Of a DNA stretch of 64,000 nt, positions 1 to 6,779 are shown one piece after another. The stretch is from the NCBI RefSeq assembly GCF_002197755.1, contig NZ_NHOT01000004.1:1-64000 (forward strand). Direction: 5' to 3'. Each line of letters opens with the position of its first letter. Positions within the stretch are counted from its first letter, which is position 1. The position numbers and the translations under genes were made by a program. The notes under the pieces are model-generated. The model did not search any database. It saw nothing but the letters and a program-made list of their open reading frames with translations, and was not told the origin of the DNA. This stretch comes from Pedobacter sp. AJM (GTDB lineage: Bacteria > Bacteroidota > Bacteroidia > Sphingobacteriales > Sphingobacteriaceae).

Positions 1-3
1 AAT

Positions 4-76
4 GATTCCGTAGCTCAGCTGGTAGAGCATTACACTTTTAATGTAGTGGTCCTGGGTTCGAATCCCAGCGGGATCA
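4..76 (+). tRNA. tRNA-Lys (anticodon TTT)
   Basis: A 73-nt cloverleaf is visible. The 7-bp acceptor stem is GATTCCG paired with CGGGATC (one T-G pair), with an A discriminator at 76. The D-arm contains AGCTCAGCTGGTAGAGC. The anticodon loop CTTTTAA at 35-41 places TTT at 37-39, which reads Lys. The T-arm contains GGTTCGAATCC. CCA is not encoded. The last three bases are the first three bases of the 80-bp repeat that bounds the downstream island, so the gene marks the integration site. Confidence 0.97.
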
Positions 77-153
77 CACCAAAGACTATCAAAACGTATA
101 AAACCCTGCAATCGCACGATTAGCAGGGTTTTTGCTTTTAGGGAATTGCCAAA
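74..153 (+). repeat. left attachment-site repeat (attL) of the genomic island
   Basis: An 80-bp stretch is repeated exactly at 20144-20223. It starts with the last three bases of the tRNA-Lys gene and includes the tRNA's rho-independent terminator. A tyrosine integrase gene begins about 240 bp to the right. A direct repeat at a tRNA 3' end next to an integrase is the standard signature of a tRNA-targeting integrative element; the two copies are inferred to be attL and attR. The 10-mer AATCGCACGA inside the repeat (110-119) recurs just inside the island at 154-163. Confidence 0.88.
101..136 (+). terminator. rho-independent terminator of tRNA-Lys
   Basis: The stem AAACCCTGC (101-109) pairs with GCAGGGTTT (123-131). 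The stem extends inward through AATCG/CGATT with one bulged base and ends in a T-rich tail. It lies 25 bp after the tRNA and is duplicated at the far end of the island. Confidence 0.8.
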
Positions 154-185
154 AATCGCACGAATTCACAAAACTTTGGTGAGTG

Positions 186-228
186 ATTCGGTGAGTAAGG
201 CAAAACGGTTAAAATTGACTCACCGAAT
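186..228. promoter_or_regulatory. 11-bp inverted repeat beside attL, candidate Int/Xis binding site
   Basis: ATTCGGTGAGT (186-196) and ACTCACCGAAT (218-228) are perfect inverted repeats 21 bp apart. A further GGTGAGT lies at 178-184. They sit between attL and the integrase gene, where arm-type integrase or excisionase sites are usually found. The function is inferred from position only. Confidence 0.4.
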
Positions 229-345
229 TGTACATAATCATTTATTGTACAGGTTGTTATAAACTGAACATCTTGTATGTTTTAAGAAGCAAAGCTATGT
301 TTGCATCACTGTTATTTATTGTTTTTTAACGGCGATGCAGCTCTC

Positions 346-362
346 GAACCGAAAGTCGGTTC
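346..362 (+). promoter_or_regulatory. small hairpin in the integrase leader
   Basis: GAACCGA (346-352) and TCGGTTC (356-362) form a 7-bp stem with a 3-nt loop, about 30 bp upstream of the original integrase start. It could be a transcript hairpin affecting integrase expression or a regulator site. No T-run follows directly, so it is not a clear terminator. Confidence 0.3.
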
Positions 363-391
363 TCGGGTTGTTTCACTTTAATCGTTAGATT

Positions 392-466
392 ATGAAGACC
401 AATTTTAGCCTGCTTTTCTATCTGAAAAAGCAAAAGAACTATGTAAGTGGAAATGTGCCGATCTAA
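392..466 (+). pseudogene. severed N-terminal codons of the island integrase
   Basis: ATG at 392 opens 24 codons (starting MKTNFSLLFYLKKQKNY) that match the usual N-terminus of Bacteroidota tyrosine integrases. Codon 25 is TAA (464-466), and the next in-frame codon is the ATG at 467 that starts the remaining integrase ORF. Family members usually have a Tyr codon here (in PIYxRITV), so one T-to-A change explains the stop. This piece belongs to the start of the arm-binding domain. Confidence 0.8.
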
Positions 467-1609
467 ATGATGATTACTGTAGAAGGAAACCGTGCGGAGA
501 TGGCCACCAATCGGAACTGCGATCCCAAACGATGGAACGCCAAGGGCGGCCGAGCCATCGGCTCAAAAGAAGAGATCAAGGTGTTGAATACCCATCTTGA
601 CCACTTGCAGAATGCAGTTTATTATGCCCATCAACGTGTTTTCGATATGGGGTTACCGATTACAGCAGATGCAATTAAATCCAGTTACCTTGGTACGCTC
701 ACCAATTCGCATACCCTATTAGAAGCGATTGCCGACCATAACCTAAAAATGGAGCAGCTTGTGGGTAAAGATTATGTGCGTGGCACATTGAACCGTTATA
801 AAGTTTTGGAAAGGCACCTTAAGGTTTTTATCCCTTTGAAATATGGTCTAGCCGATATGGACATTAGAACTATCGACCAAGCATTTCTGAACGGATTTGA
901 CCATTATCTAAGGTGTGATAAGAACTGCGCGAACAACTATGTGGTAAAAAACATCAAAAACCTCGGAAAAATCCTTCGCATCTGTATGGAGAATGAATGG
1001 ATAGATAAATCGCCGTTTACCGCTTATAAAGGCAAAACAAAGAATGTTGACCGCTTTTATCTGAACAAGGAGGAATTGGCTCATATCGCAGAAAAAGAGT
1101 TTTTATCGGAGAGATTGAAACAGGTAAGAGACGTTTTTATTTTCTGCTGTTTTACTGGTTTGGCTTATGTCGATGTCTTCAAACTGAAACAGGAGAATAT
1201 CAGAAAGGGAATTGATGGCGACCGATGGATCTTTACCAATCGGCAGAAAACCAAAACAAGGTCATCGGTTCCGCTACTGTCAACAGCTCTTGAGATTGTA
1301 GATAGATATTCCACCAACAAAGTTTGCCTCAATAAAGGCTTGCTTCTTCCAGTTCCGAGCAACCAAAAGATGAACGAATACCTGAAGGAGATTGCCGACT
1401 TGTGCGGAATTGAAAAGAAACTCACCTCACACATTGCCCGCCATACTTTTGCCACTACGGTTACCCTGTTGAATGGCGTGCCGATTGAAAGCGTTTCAAA
1501 GATGCTCGGGCATACCAACATCAGGACTACCCAGCATTACGCGAAAATTTTGGATATCAAGGTAAGCGAAGACATGGCAATGCTAAAGAAAAAGCTAGCT
1601 ATGATATAG
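467..1609 (+). CDS. site-specific tyrosine recombinase (integrase), 5' end cut off by an in-frame stop
   Basis: This is the integrase expected to move the island between attL and attR. It has an N-terminal SAM-like/core-binding region (about residues 70-190) followed by a C-terminal phage-integrase catalytic domain. Visible catalytic signatures are H322-x-x-R325 (HIARHTF), H349 (LGHTNIRTT) and the nucleophile Y358 in HYAKI. At 380 aa it lacks the first 25 or so residues of the family, because an ochre codon at 464-466 separates it from the original start at 392. ATG 467 directly follows the stop, so reinitiation could give a protein lacking the first strand of the arm-binding domain; loss of function is equally possible. 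It is next to attL and in the orientation typical of these elements. Confidence 0.9.
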   Translation: MMITVEGNRAEMATNRNCDPKRWNAKGGRAIGSKEEIKVLNTHLDHLQNAVYYAHQRVFDMGLPITADAIKSSYLGTLTNSHTLLEAIADHNLKMEQLVGKDYVRGTLNRYKVLERHLKVFIPLKYGLADMDIRTIDQAFLNGFDHYLRCDKNCANNYVVKNIKNLGKILRICMENEWIDKSPFTAYKGKTKNVDRFYLNKEELAHIAEKEFLSERLKQVRDVFIFCCFTGLAYVDVFKLKQENIRKGIDGDRWIFTNRQKTKTRSSVPLLSTALEIVDRYSTNKVCLNKGLLLPVPSNQKMNEYLKEIADLCGIEKKLTSHIARHTFATTVTLLNGVPIESVSKMLGHTNIRTTQHYAKILDIKVSEDMAMLKKKLAMI

Positions 1610-1692
1610 ACTAATAAATTTAATAATCACAGTCAACTGACAAATATTTAAAAATATTAGGCATTAATTCCTGTTTTAGTTAGATTTGTAGG

Positions 1693-2193
1693 ATGTTAAA
1701 GGAATTGAACAAAAGAGTAATCGTTGTCCATTGGAAAAGATTTGCCAGTACAGATATCGATGTGTTTTCAAGTCTGAAAGGATTTTGCGACAGCTACCCA
1801 ACCTATAACTATCATACATTGAACAACTATCTTTCGAAAAAAAAGGTTCCATTCGAAAACGATGAAATCAAAATTGAAAGACATCCACTGATACAAAAAG
1901 TCAGAAGACCAGACCTTCCAAAGGTACTGTTCTGGGACTTTGATTTCGAAAAACTGGATTGGAGCAGGAGTTACAAAACCGTTATCGAACGGGTGCTTGA
2001 TAAAGGCAATACAATGGATTGGGAAGAGATGATCAGGTTTTATGGTAAGGAAAACGTAATCCGAGCCCTCAAAGAAGACATCACTTACCTTTCTGATATG
2101 ACCATGGAGGCCGTTTGTAAATATTTTCAGTTGAGCAAAGAAAAACTCAAATGTTACACAAAGAAACAGTTACACCAGGGACACTGGATCTGA
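1693..2193 (+). CDS. DUF6922-type antitoxin with an extra N-terminal domain
   Basis: Predicted antitoxin of the following AbiEii-type toxin. The C-terminal two thirds (about residues 75-166) match DUF6922: FWDFDFEKLDW, IERVLDKG, YGKENVIRALKE and a terminal CYTKKQLHQGHW. DUF6922 proteins typically precede AbiEii toxin genes in Bacteroidota. The N-terminal part (residues 5-65, with HWKRFASTDIDVFSSL and YNYHTLNNYLSKKKVPFE) resembles a small standalone protein often found downstream of Bacteroidota integrases, so this looks like a fusion. The gene overlaps the toxin gene by 43 bp, implying coupled translation. The antitoxin role is inferred from family and arrangement. Confidence 0.75.
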   Translation: MLKELNKRVIVVHWKRFASTDIDVFSSLKGFCDSYPTYNYHTLNNYLSKKKVPFENDEIKIERHPLIQKVRRPDLPKVLFWDFDFEKLDWSRSYKTVIERVLDKGNTMDWEEMIRFYGKENVIRALKEDITYLSDMTMEAVCKYFQLSKEKLKCYTKKQLHQGHWI

Positions 2194-2858
2194 TCCAGAC
2201 ACTGATGCAAGACCATCAGCTCAACTCCTTTTACCTTGTAGGCGGTACCGCATTATCCCTGAGGATCGGCCACAGGGAATCCATAGATATCGACCTTTTC
2301 AGCTCATCGGACTTTGATGGTGATGGACTCGCCGTACACTTAAGGAACAGCTATGGCGCAGATGTAAAACGCCACAAGGGCAATTATGTAAGTGGTAGCA
2401 TTGGTGAAGTTGATTTTGATTTTATCTCGCACAAGTATCCATCTATCAGGCCAATAGAAACAATCGAAGGCATAAGGATGATGTCCAATCAGGATATATC
2501 GGCAATGAAGATCAATGCAATTGTGAATAGCGGGCAACGGATAAAAGATTTTATCGATATGCATTACCTGTTAATGGAAATGCCTTTAGATGAAATATTG
2601 GATTACTACTGCCAGAAATATCCAAATGTCGACTCTAACACTGCTAAGTCGTCTCTAATGTACCATAACGATATCGACTTTAATGTTCCCGTAAAACTTA
2701 TGGACACAAAGCTAAAATGGCAGGATGTGCAGAAAAGCATTTTAAAGGCAGTACGTGAATACACCAATCTATTAGAAAGCAGGGAATTGTACCGTAAGCT
2801 TCAGGCAACAAAAAATAGCCAAAAAAAAAATGACCGTGGCAGAGGGATGAGTCGTTAG
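2151..2858 (+). CDS. AbiEii/AbiGii-family nucleotidyltransferase toxin
   Basis: A 235-aa nucleotidyltransferase-fold toxin of the AbiEii family (type IV-like toxin-antitoxin and abortive-infection systems). These proteins transfer nucleotides to targets such as tRNA acceptor ends, known from family members like MenT. The key motif is GGTALSLRIGHRESIDIDLF (about residues 31-50), containing the GG...D-x-D catalytic signature. MKINAIVNSGQRIKDFIDM (about residues 122-140) is the conserved second motif with K and the R-x-KD-(F/Y)-x-D element. Start ATG 2151 lies inside the antitoxin gene. The Lys- and Asn-rich C-terminus runs close to the terminator hairpin at 2877. Confidence 0.85.
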   Translation: MLHKETVTPGTLDLIQTLMQDHQLNSFYLVGGTALSLRIGHRESIDIDLFSSSDFDGDGLAVHLRNSYGADVKRHKGNYVSGSIGEVDFDFISHKYPSIRPIETIEGIRMMSNQDISAMKINAIVNSGQRIKDFIDMHYLLMEMPLDEILDYYCQKYPNVDSNTAKSSLMYHNDIDFNVPVKLMDTKLKWQDVQKSILKAVREYTNLLESRELYRKLQATKNSQKKNDRGRGMSR

Positions 2859-2876
2859 ATTTACACAAATAACAGG

Positions 2877-2907
2877 GATAGGTTATCACAATTCGTGATA
2901 ACCTATC
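2877..2907. terminator. hairpin terminator after the toxin-antitoxin pair
   Basis: A perfect 13-bp inverted repeat, GATAGGTTATCAC / GTGATAACCTATC, with a 5-nt loop is followed by TTATTTTAA. A second imperfect hairpin, TTAAGGTACC / GGCACCTTAA (2912-2936), follows at once. Together they separate the + strand toxin-antitoxin pair from the convergent genes at 3008-4365 and probably stop transcription from both sides. Confidence 0.7.
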
Positions 2908-3007
2908 TTATTTTAAGGTACCAAATTGGCACCTTAAGATATGAAGTAGTTTAATTGGCTCAAAAGACAAAATGAGTTGCTGTTGAAGGAATGCGATTTT
3001 CCGATTT

Positions 3008-3517
3008 TTACTGTTTGCTATTGTTACTATTTAGATAATTCTCAAATACCTCCTCAATTATTCGGTCTATATTTGTCCTGTCTGCACCATCCCAGTACCA
3101 TTGTACCTCTGACTCATTAAGGTCATCTTTTGCAAAATATAGCAAATAAAAGTCCATGTATTCTTGTTCCATATCCAGTGCTATACAGATGTCCTTGATA
3201 TCTTTTAAGGTCGAAAGGTACTTGGATGGTTCGTTTATAGCAGTTGAAATAATATAATAGATATAATTTCTAATCATCAATAACTTATCCTCATAATCGA
3301 GATTTAGATCAGCAAGAACTTTATCTGTTAATCTTTGAAGTTCAAACTGATGGTAAGGTCTGGTGATTCCTGCAAGTATATATAGATTATCAGATTCGTA
3401 GCCTGCTTGGATCATTTCTAAAGCCCACTCCACCCACATTTCATCGATATCTTCGTTAAAAGCTTTTTTCATCAAGACCCTATAAGTCGAAATAACTTTA
3501 TGCGGAAAATTAATCAT
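3008..3517 (-). CDS. hypothetical protein, third gene of an overlapping trio
   Basis: A 169-aa soluble, acidic, mainly helical protein without signal peptide or membrane segment. I do not recognise a named domain. A C-terminal stretch with WYWDGADRTNIDRIIEE resembles proteins often found near immunity genes of secreted toxins in Bacteroidota, but this is only an impression. ATG 3517 overlaps the stop of the upstream gene by 8 bp, so the three genes 4365-3008 should be co-translated and may form one functional unit. Confidence 0.6.
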   Translation of the reverse strand: MINFPHKVISTYRVLMKKAFNEDIDEMWVEWALEMIQAGYESDNLYILAGITRPYHQFELQRLTDKVLADLNLDYEDKLLMIRNYIYYIISTAINEPSKYLSTLKDIKDICIALDMEQEYMDFYLLYFAKDDLNESEVQWYWDGADRTNIDRIIEEVFENYLNSNNSKQ

Positions 3518-3803
3518 AAGTTACGTTGCCAATAATGACAAATTCTTGTTCGTTGGTCTGCTCGTTTATGATGCTTCCATTAATACTCACTGAATAATAT
3601 TGCTGTAATGGTTTAAAGGTTTCATTTTTAATGAATGGAGTTAAAATCAAAATATCGCTAGAAAACATCCCCCCTTTAATTGATTGAGTGAGCTTAACCT
3701 TGAGTTTTTCACCACCGCGGTCGGAAAGAATTTCACCGAACAGATTACCTTGGTTCCAATCACTTGGTTCGAGTACAATTATTCTTACGGTAGGTCTATT
3801 CAT
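3510..3803 (-). CDS. hypothetical protein, middle gene of an overlapping trio
   Basis: A 97-aa protein starting at ATG 3803 (MNRPTVRII). A longer frame to 3833 exists, but 3803 gives the same 8-bp overlap with the upstream gene that is seen at the next junction. It looks beta-rich, with alternating hydrophobic residues, and has no signal peptide. No family recognised. The overlaps on both sides indicate translational coupling within the trio. Confidence 0.6.
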   Translation of the reverse strand: MNRPTVRIIVLEPSDWNQGNLFGEILSDRGGEKLKVKLTQSIKGGMFSSDILILTPFIKNETFKPLQQYYSVSINGSIINEQTNEQEFVIIGNVTYD

Positions 3804-4365
3804 TTGGCTTCCTTTTGTCGAACTTCTTTTCAACTGACATGCTTATCCAGTAAATTCCCATTTGCCCCCTGTTATCCATTACGCCTTTTGGCAACTGATT
3901 TTTAGGATAGCTTGAAATTGAAGTTTCCACATCTTTTACAAATGTAGTTAATGCTTCAAGTTTATTTTCTGAAAATGGAAGTATAGTGTAATCCCAACTG
4001 GAATAAAAATACAACATCCACCTAAATTCGGTATCGATTTTTCCATTGATTAGATATTGATTTAAAATAGAATATGATTTAGATACCGTTTCCTTGTCAA
4101 GATCTTCAATCCTTGTATAACAATTTGGCTCCACGAGAGCGTACCAATTTAAAAATATTAGCCGCTTTAAGATTTCAAGCTTTGCTGCTTCATTATCAAT
4201 ACGAAGATAAAGTTCAAGATAAGATCTATGGATATTTCGATATTGTTCAAATATTCCTTCTGTGGAAAGTTTTTCGGTTACAAAGTCCATTGTTCCATTT
4301 TGAGATTCAGCATAGTCCCAAATTTCTAATTCTCTATCAGATAAAATGTCGATTTCTGTTTTCAT
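3796..4365 (-). CDS. hypothetical protein, first gene of an overlapping trio
   Basis: A 189-aa acidic protein, helical and rich in Trp/Tyr, without signal peptide or membrane segments. No domain recognised. It heads a three-gene minus-strand unit in which each gene overlaps the next by 8 bp. The unit lies among island cargo, next to a toxin-antitoxin pair. A defence or toxin-immunity role is plausible but is inference from context only. Confidence 0.6.
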   Translation of the reverse strand: MKTEIDILSDRELEIWDYAESQNGTMDFVTEKLSTEGIFEQYRNIHRSYLELYLRIDNEAAKLEILKRLIFLNWYALVEPNCYTRIEDLDKETVSKSYSILNQYLINGKIDTEFRWMLYFYSSWDYTILPFSENKLEALTTFVKDVETSISSYPKNQLPKGVMDNRGQMGIYWISMSVEKKFDKRKPNE

Positions 4366-4620
4366 AGTATAATCGCTCTTTTTAGGTATTGGGGCTCAAT
4401 TATTTATTGATATCTTCAATAAAACCAAAATAGGTTATATGTTAATTAGGTATTAACTTGCTTCCACTTCGGATCAAAACCTATTTCGTGATTGAAAGAT
4501 ACCAATCTGTTTTCAGCCGAACTAACCTTTCTTAAAAATTGCTCAATAGGTTCATTCTCTTCCGAATAACAGAACTCGAACTAGCATTCTGGCTATGCTT
4601 ACAACAGCTTAGGGATTATT

Positions 4621-5046
4621 TCAAGTTATAAGGCGTATATAAAAAAGGAGAGAGAGGGCAACAATAGACCCTAAAGTGAGCCAACCGTATTTCCACTTTT
4701 CCAGTTTTGAGCGCTTTTCAAATTCATCAAAATATTTAAGATACTTGTCGTTTTTAAATACAAAAAAATAGCAAACAATACCTGACAGTACACTGCAAAT
4801 AACAATATGTGGCATGGCTGCATAACTTATTAAGTTAAATAGGATAAGAAGAGAGAAAAAGAAAATACCCAAAACTCCCCAGAGTATTCCTCCAGCTGCC
4901 ATTATACTCAGCCCGAATTTTTTATCTCCAGAGGACCGGTCTATCTCCTTATTAATATCTATGCCCAATTTCTCATATCTTTTTTTCTGAAACGGCAACT
5001 TATGAATAAGGCGAAACGGATTTATTTTATTAGCCAGTAAATGCAT
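4621..5046 (-). CDS. hypothetical inner-membrane protein
   Basis: A 141-aa protein with a basic N-terminal cytoplasmic stretch (NPFRLIHKLPFQKKRYEKLG) and three likely transmembrane helices: about residues 47-75 (Gly-rich, then LLILFNLI), 78-97 and a C-terminal one at 122-139. Family function is unknown. It lies alone between the overlapping trio and the SusD gene. It has no signal peptide and probably sits in the cytoplasmic membrane. Confidence 0.6.
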   Translation of the reverse strand: MHLLANKINPFRLIHKLPFQKKRYEKLGIDINKEIDRSSGDKKFGLSIMAAGGILWGVLGIFFFSLLILFNLISYAAMPHIVICSVLSGIVCYFFVFKNDKYLKYFDEFEKRSKLEKWKYGWLTLGSIVALSLLFYIRLIT

Positions 5047-5112
5047 TTTATAATGCGCCTTATAAAAACAAAAATGTATAATATTTAATTAAGTTTCCAT
5101 AGCCTTCAAAAT

Positions 5113-5142
5113 AGGGTTGTTCCCTATGACGAAAACAACCCT
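5113..5142 (-). terminator. candidate terminator downstream of susD-like gene
   Basis: AGGGTTGTT (5113-5121) pairs perfectly with AACAACCCT (5134-5142) across a 12-nt loop, 13 bp past the SusD stop codon. On the minus strand it is followed by ATTTTG, a weak T-run. Confidence 0.5.
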
Positions 5143-5154
5143 TTAAATTAATTT

Positions 5155-6762
5155 CTAATTATTCATGGCATTGCCACGCAGATTTTTGTTGTTATCCAAC
5201 TCCGCTTGTGGGAAAGGATAGTACATTGCACGCTGCGTCCAACCTATCGCCTTAAGCGGCTCAAGCCATTTAGCATCAGCCATACCCCAGCGTAACAGGT
5301 CAAAGTAACGAAGATATTCACCGGCTAACTCAACAAAACGCTCGTGCACTATTATGCTTTTGATATTGTTTAGTGGCACGCCGTTTTTAGTAATATTTTG
5401 CGCCAATAGTCCATCAACATCAGGTATGGTGCCAGGAGAATGCTGATACCATAAACTCGGCTGTTCTGATGGCACTACGTTGTTGGCACGTGATCTAACC
5501 ATGTTTATGTATTGTTTTGCGCCAGCTATATCGCTCTTTTCGTTCAAACATTCAGCATACATCAACAATACATCAGCATATCTGATTAACCTGTCGTTTA
5601 TGCCATTATCAAAATCAGAAACCTGCACATCAGGGCAGTATTTACGTGTTCCGTACAGATCTTTGTTGGTGGCCAGTTTGCTCATCCAGTAGACGTAATC
5701 TGTAACTGTACCATCAATTTGCGTAAACTTAGCACCGTTATCGCACCAAAGCGTCATAAACTTGCGCGGGTCACCTGTCTCAAACTCATCATAAGTTTTT
5801 TTGTTCGGCGCAAGGTTCCACCATGCTCCACCAGTACCGTCAAACATACCTATTTCTTGCCAGCGCCATGAGCATGATAAATCGTCGCCCAACCACCCGG
5901 GGCCGTTAAACATCTGTACCTCGAAAACAGATTCAGCATTATTTTCTGTCGCTTCAGAAAAATTGTCTTTATAAGCACTTACCAATTGATATTCTTTGCT
6001 ATCAATTACTTTTTTCAATTCAGCTTCAGCACCGGCAAAATTAGCAGGCTGGCCTAATTCAAGTATTGGCCTGTATAGGTATGCCTTGGCCAAATAAGCC
6101 TGAGCAGAGCCCTTTGTAGCGCGTCCTTTAAAAGCAGCGTTAGCATACAATGCACTTCTAAGGGGCAGCAAATCTGCTGCTTTAGCTAAATCGCTTGTTA
6201 TCAAAGCATATATCTGGCCTTTTTGTGAATTGCTGGAATAGTAATCAGCATCAGAAGTAACCGGTTTATCAATAAGCGGGATGGTTTCGCCAAACATCAT
6301 GCCCAGGTGCAGATAAAAAACACCACGTAAAAAATAAGCTTCGCCTAGCATCCTGCTTTTTCGGGCAGGGTCTATTGGTCCGGTAAACTCGCTTATTTTA
6401 GAAATAGCCAGGTTTGATGCAAATACACCGTTCCACATATCTTTCCATGTTCCTGCTAGCATGCCATCGCTGGAAGGCGTGTTATAAGTATCATAGTACA
6501 TCGGCTCCCACTTAAATGTATGATTAAAGTCATCGCCCGGCGCAAGTAATTCATAGTAGAATGATCGTGCATATCCGCCTTGTACTCTTCCTATCAATGC
6601 CTCATAAGCGGGTATTATTGCACCCTCTAACTGGTCTGCTGTTTTGTAATATGTATCGGTTGATAATTCTTGCGGATTTACCAGATTTAAATCAGGCTTG
6701 CAAGAGTGCACCGCTATCAATGTAGCAATGAATAGTGTCCCTATTTTAAATATATTTTTCAT
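5155..6762 (-). CDS. SusD/RagB-family outer-membrane glycan-binding lipoprotein
   Basis: This 535-aa protein is the surface lipoprotein partner of the SusC transporter upstream. An N-terminal lipoprotein signal peptide ends at the lipobox AVHSC (Cys21), so it should be acylated and exported to the outer membrane. SusD features are visible: NPQELSTDTYYKTADQLE near the N-terminus, YFLRGVFYLHLG (a TPR-like helix), YLAKAYLYRP, and the C-terminal IRYADVLLMYAECLNE...INMVRSRAN and ERFVELAGEYLRYFDLLRWG motifs of the family. Length is typical. The start lies 17 bp after the SusC stop, so the pair is an operon. The glycan substrate cannot be read from the sequence. Confidence 0.95.
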   Translation of the reverse strand: MKNIFKIGTLFIATLIAVHSCKPDLNLVNPQELSTDTYYKTADQLEGAIIPAYEALIGRVQGGYARSFYYELLAPGDDFNHTFKWEPMYYDTYNTPSSDGMLAGTWKDMWNGVFASNLAISKISEFTGPIDPARKSRMLGEAYFLRGVFYLHLGMMFGETIPLIDKPVTSDADYYSSNSQKGQIYALITSDLAKAADLLPLRSALYANAAFKGRATKGSAQAYLAKAYLYRPILELGQPANFAGAEAELKKVIDSKEYQLVSAYKDNFSEATENNAESVFEVQMFNGPGWLGDDLSCSWRWQEIGMFDGTGGAWWNLAPNKKTYDEFETGDPRKFMTLWCDNGAKFTQIDGTVTDYVYWMSKLATNKDLYGTRKYCPDVQVSDFDNGINDRLIRYADVLLMYAECLNEKSDIAGAKQYINMVRSRANNVVPSEQPSLWYQHSPGTIPDVDGLLAQNITKNGVPLNNIKSIIVHERFVELAGEYLRYFDLLRWGMADAKWLEPLKAIGWTQRAMYYPFPQAELDNNKNLRGNAMNN

Positions 6763-6779
6763 AATTATTTCAGTTGCTA

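Noticed and set aside
1165-1521. 118-aa open frame on the minus strand within the integrase gene
   Set aside because: It is antisense to an integrase with clear catalytic motifs and has no domain of its own.
2912-2936. Second hairpin after the toxin gene as an attachment site
   Set aside because: It is a single imperfect inverted repeat with no second copy found; a terminator role is simpler.
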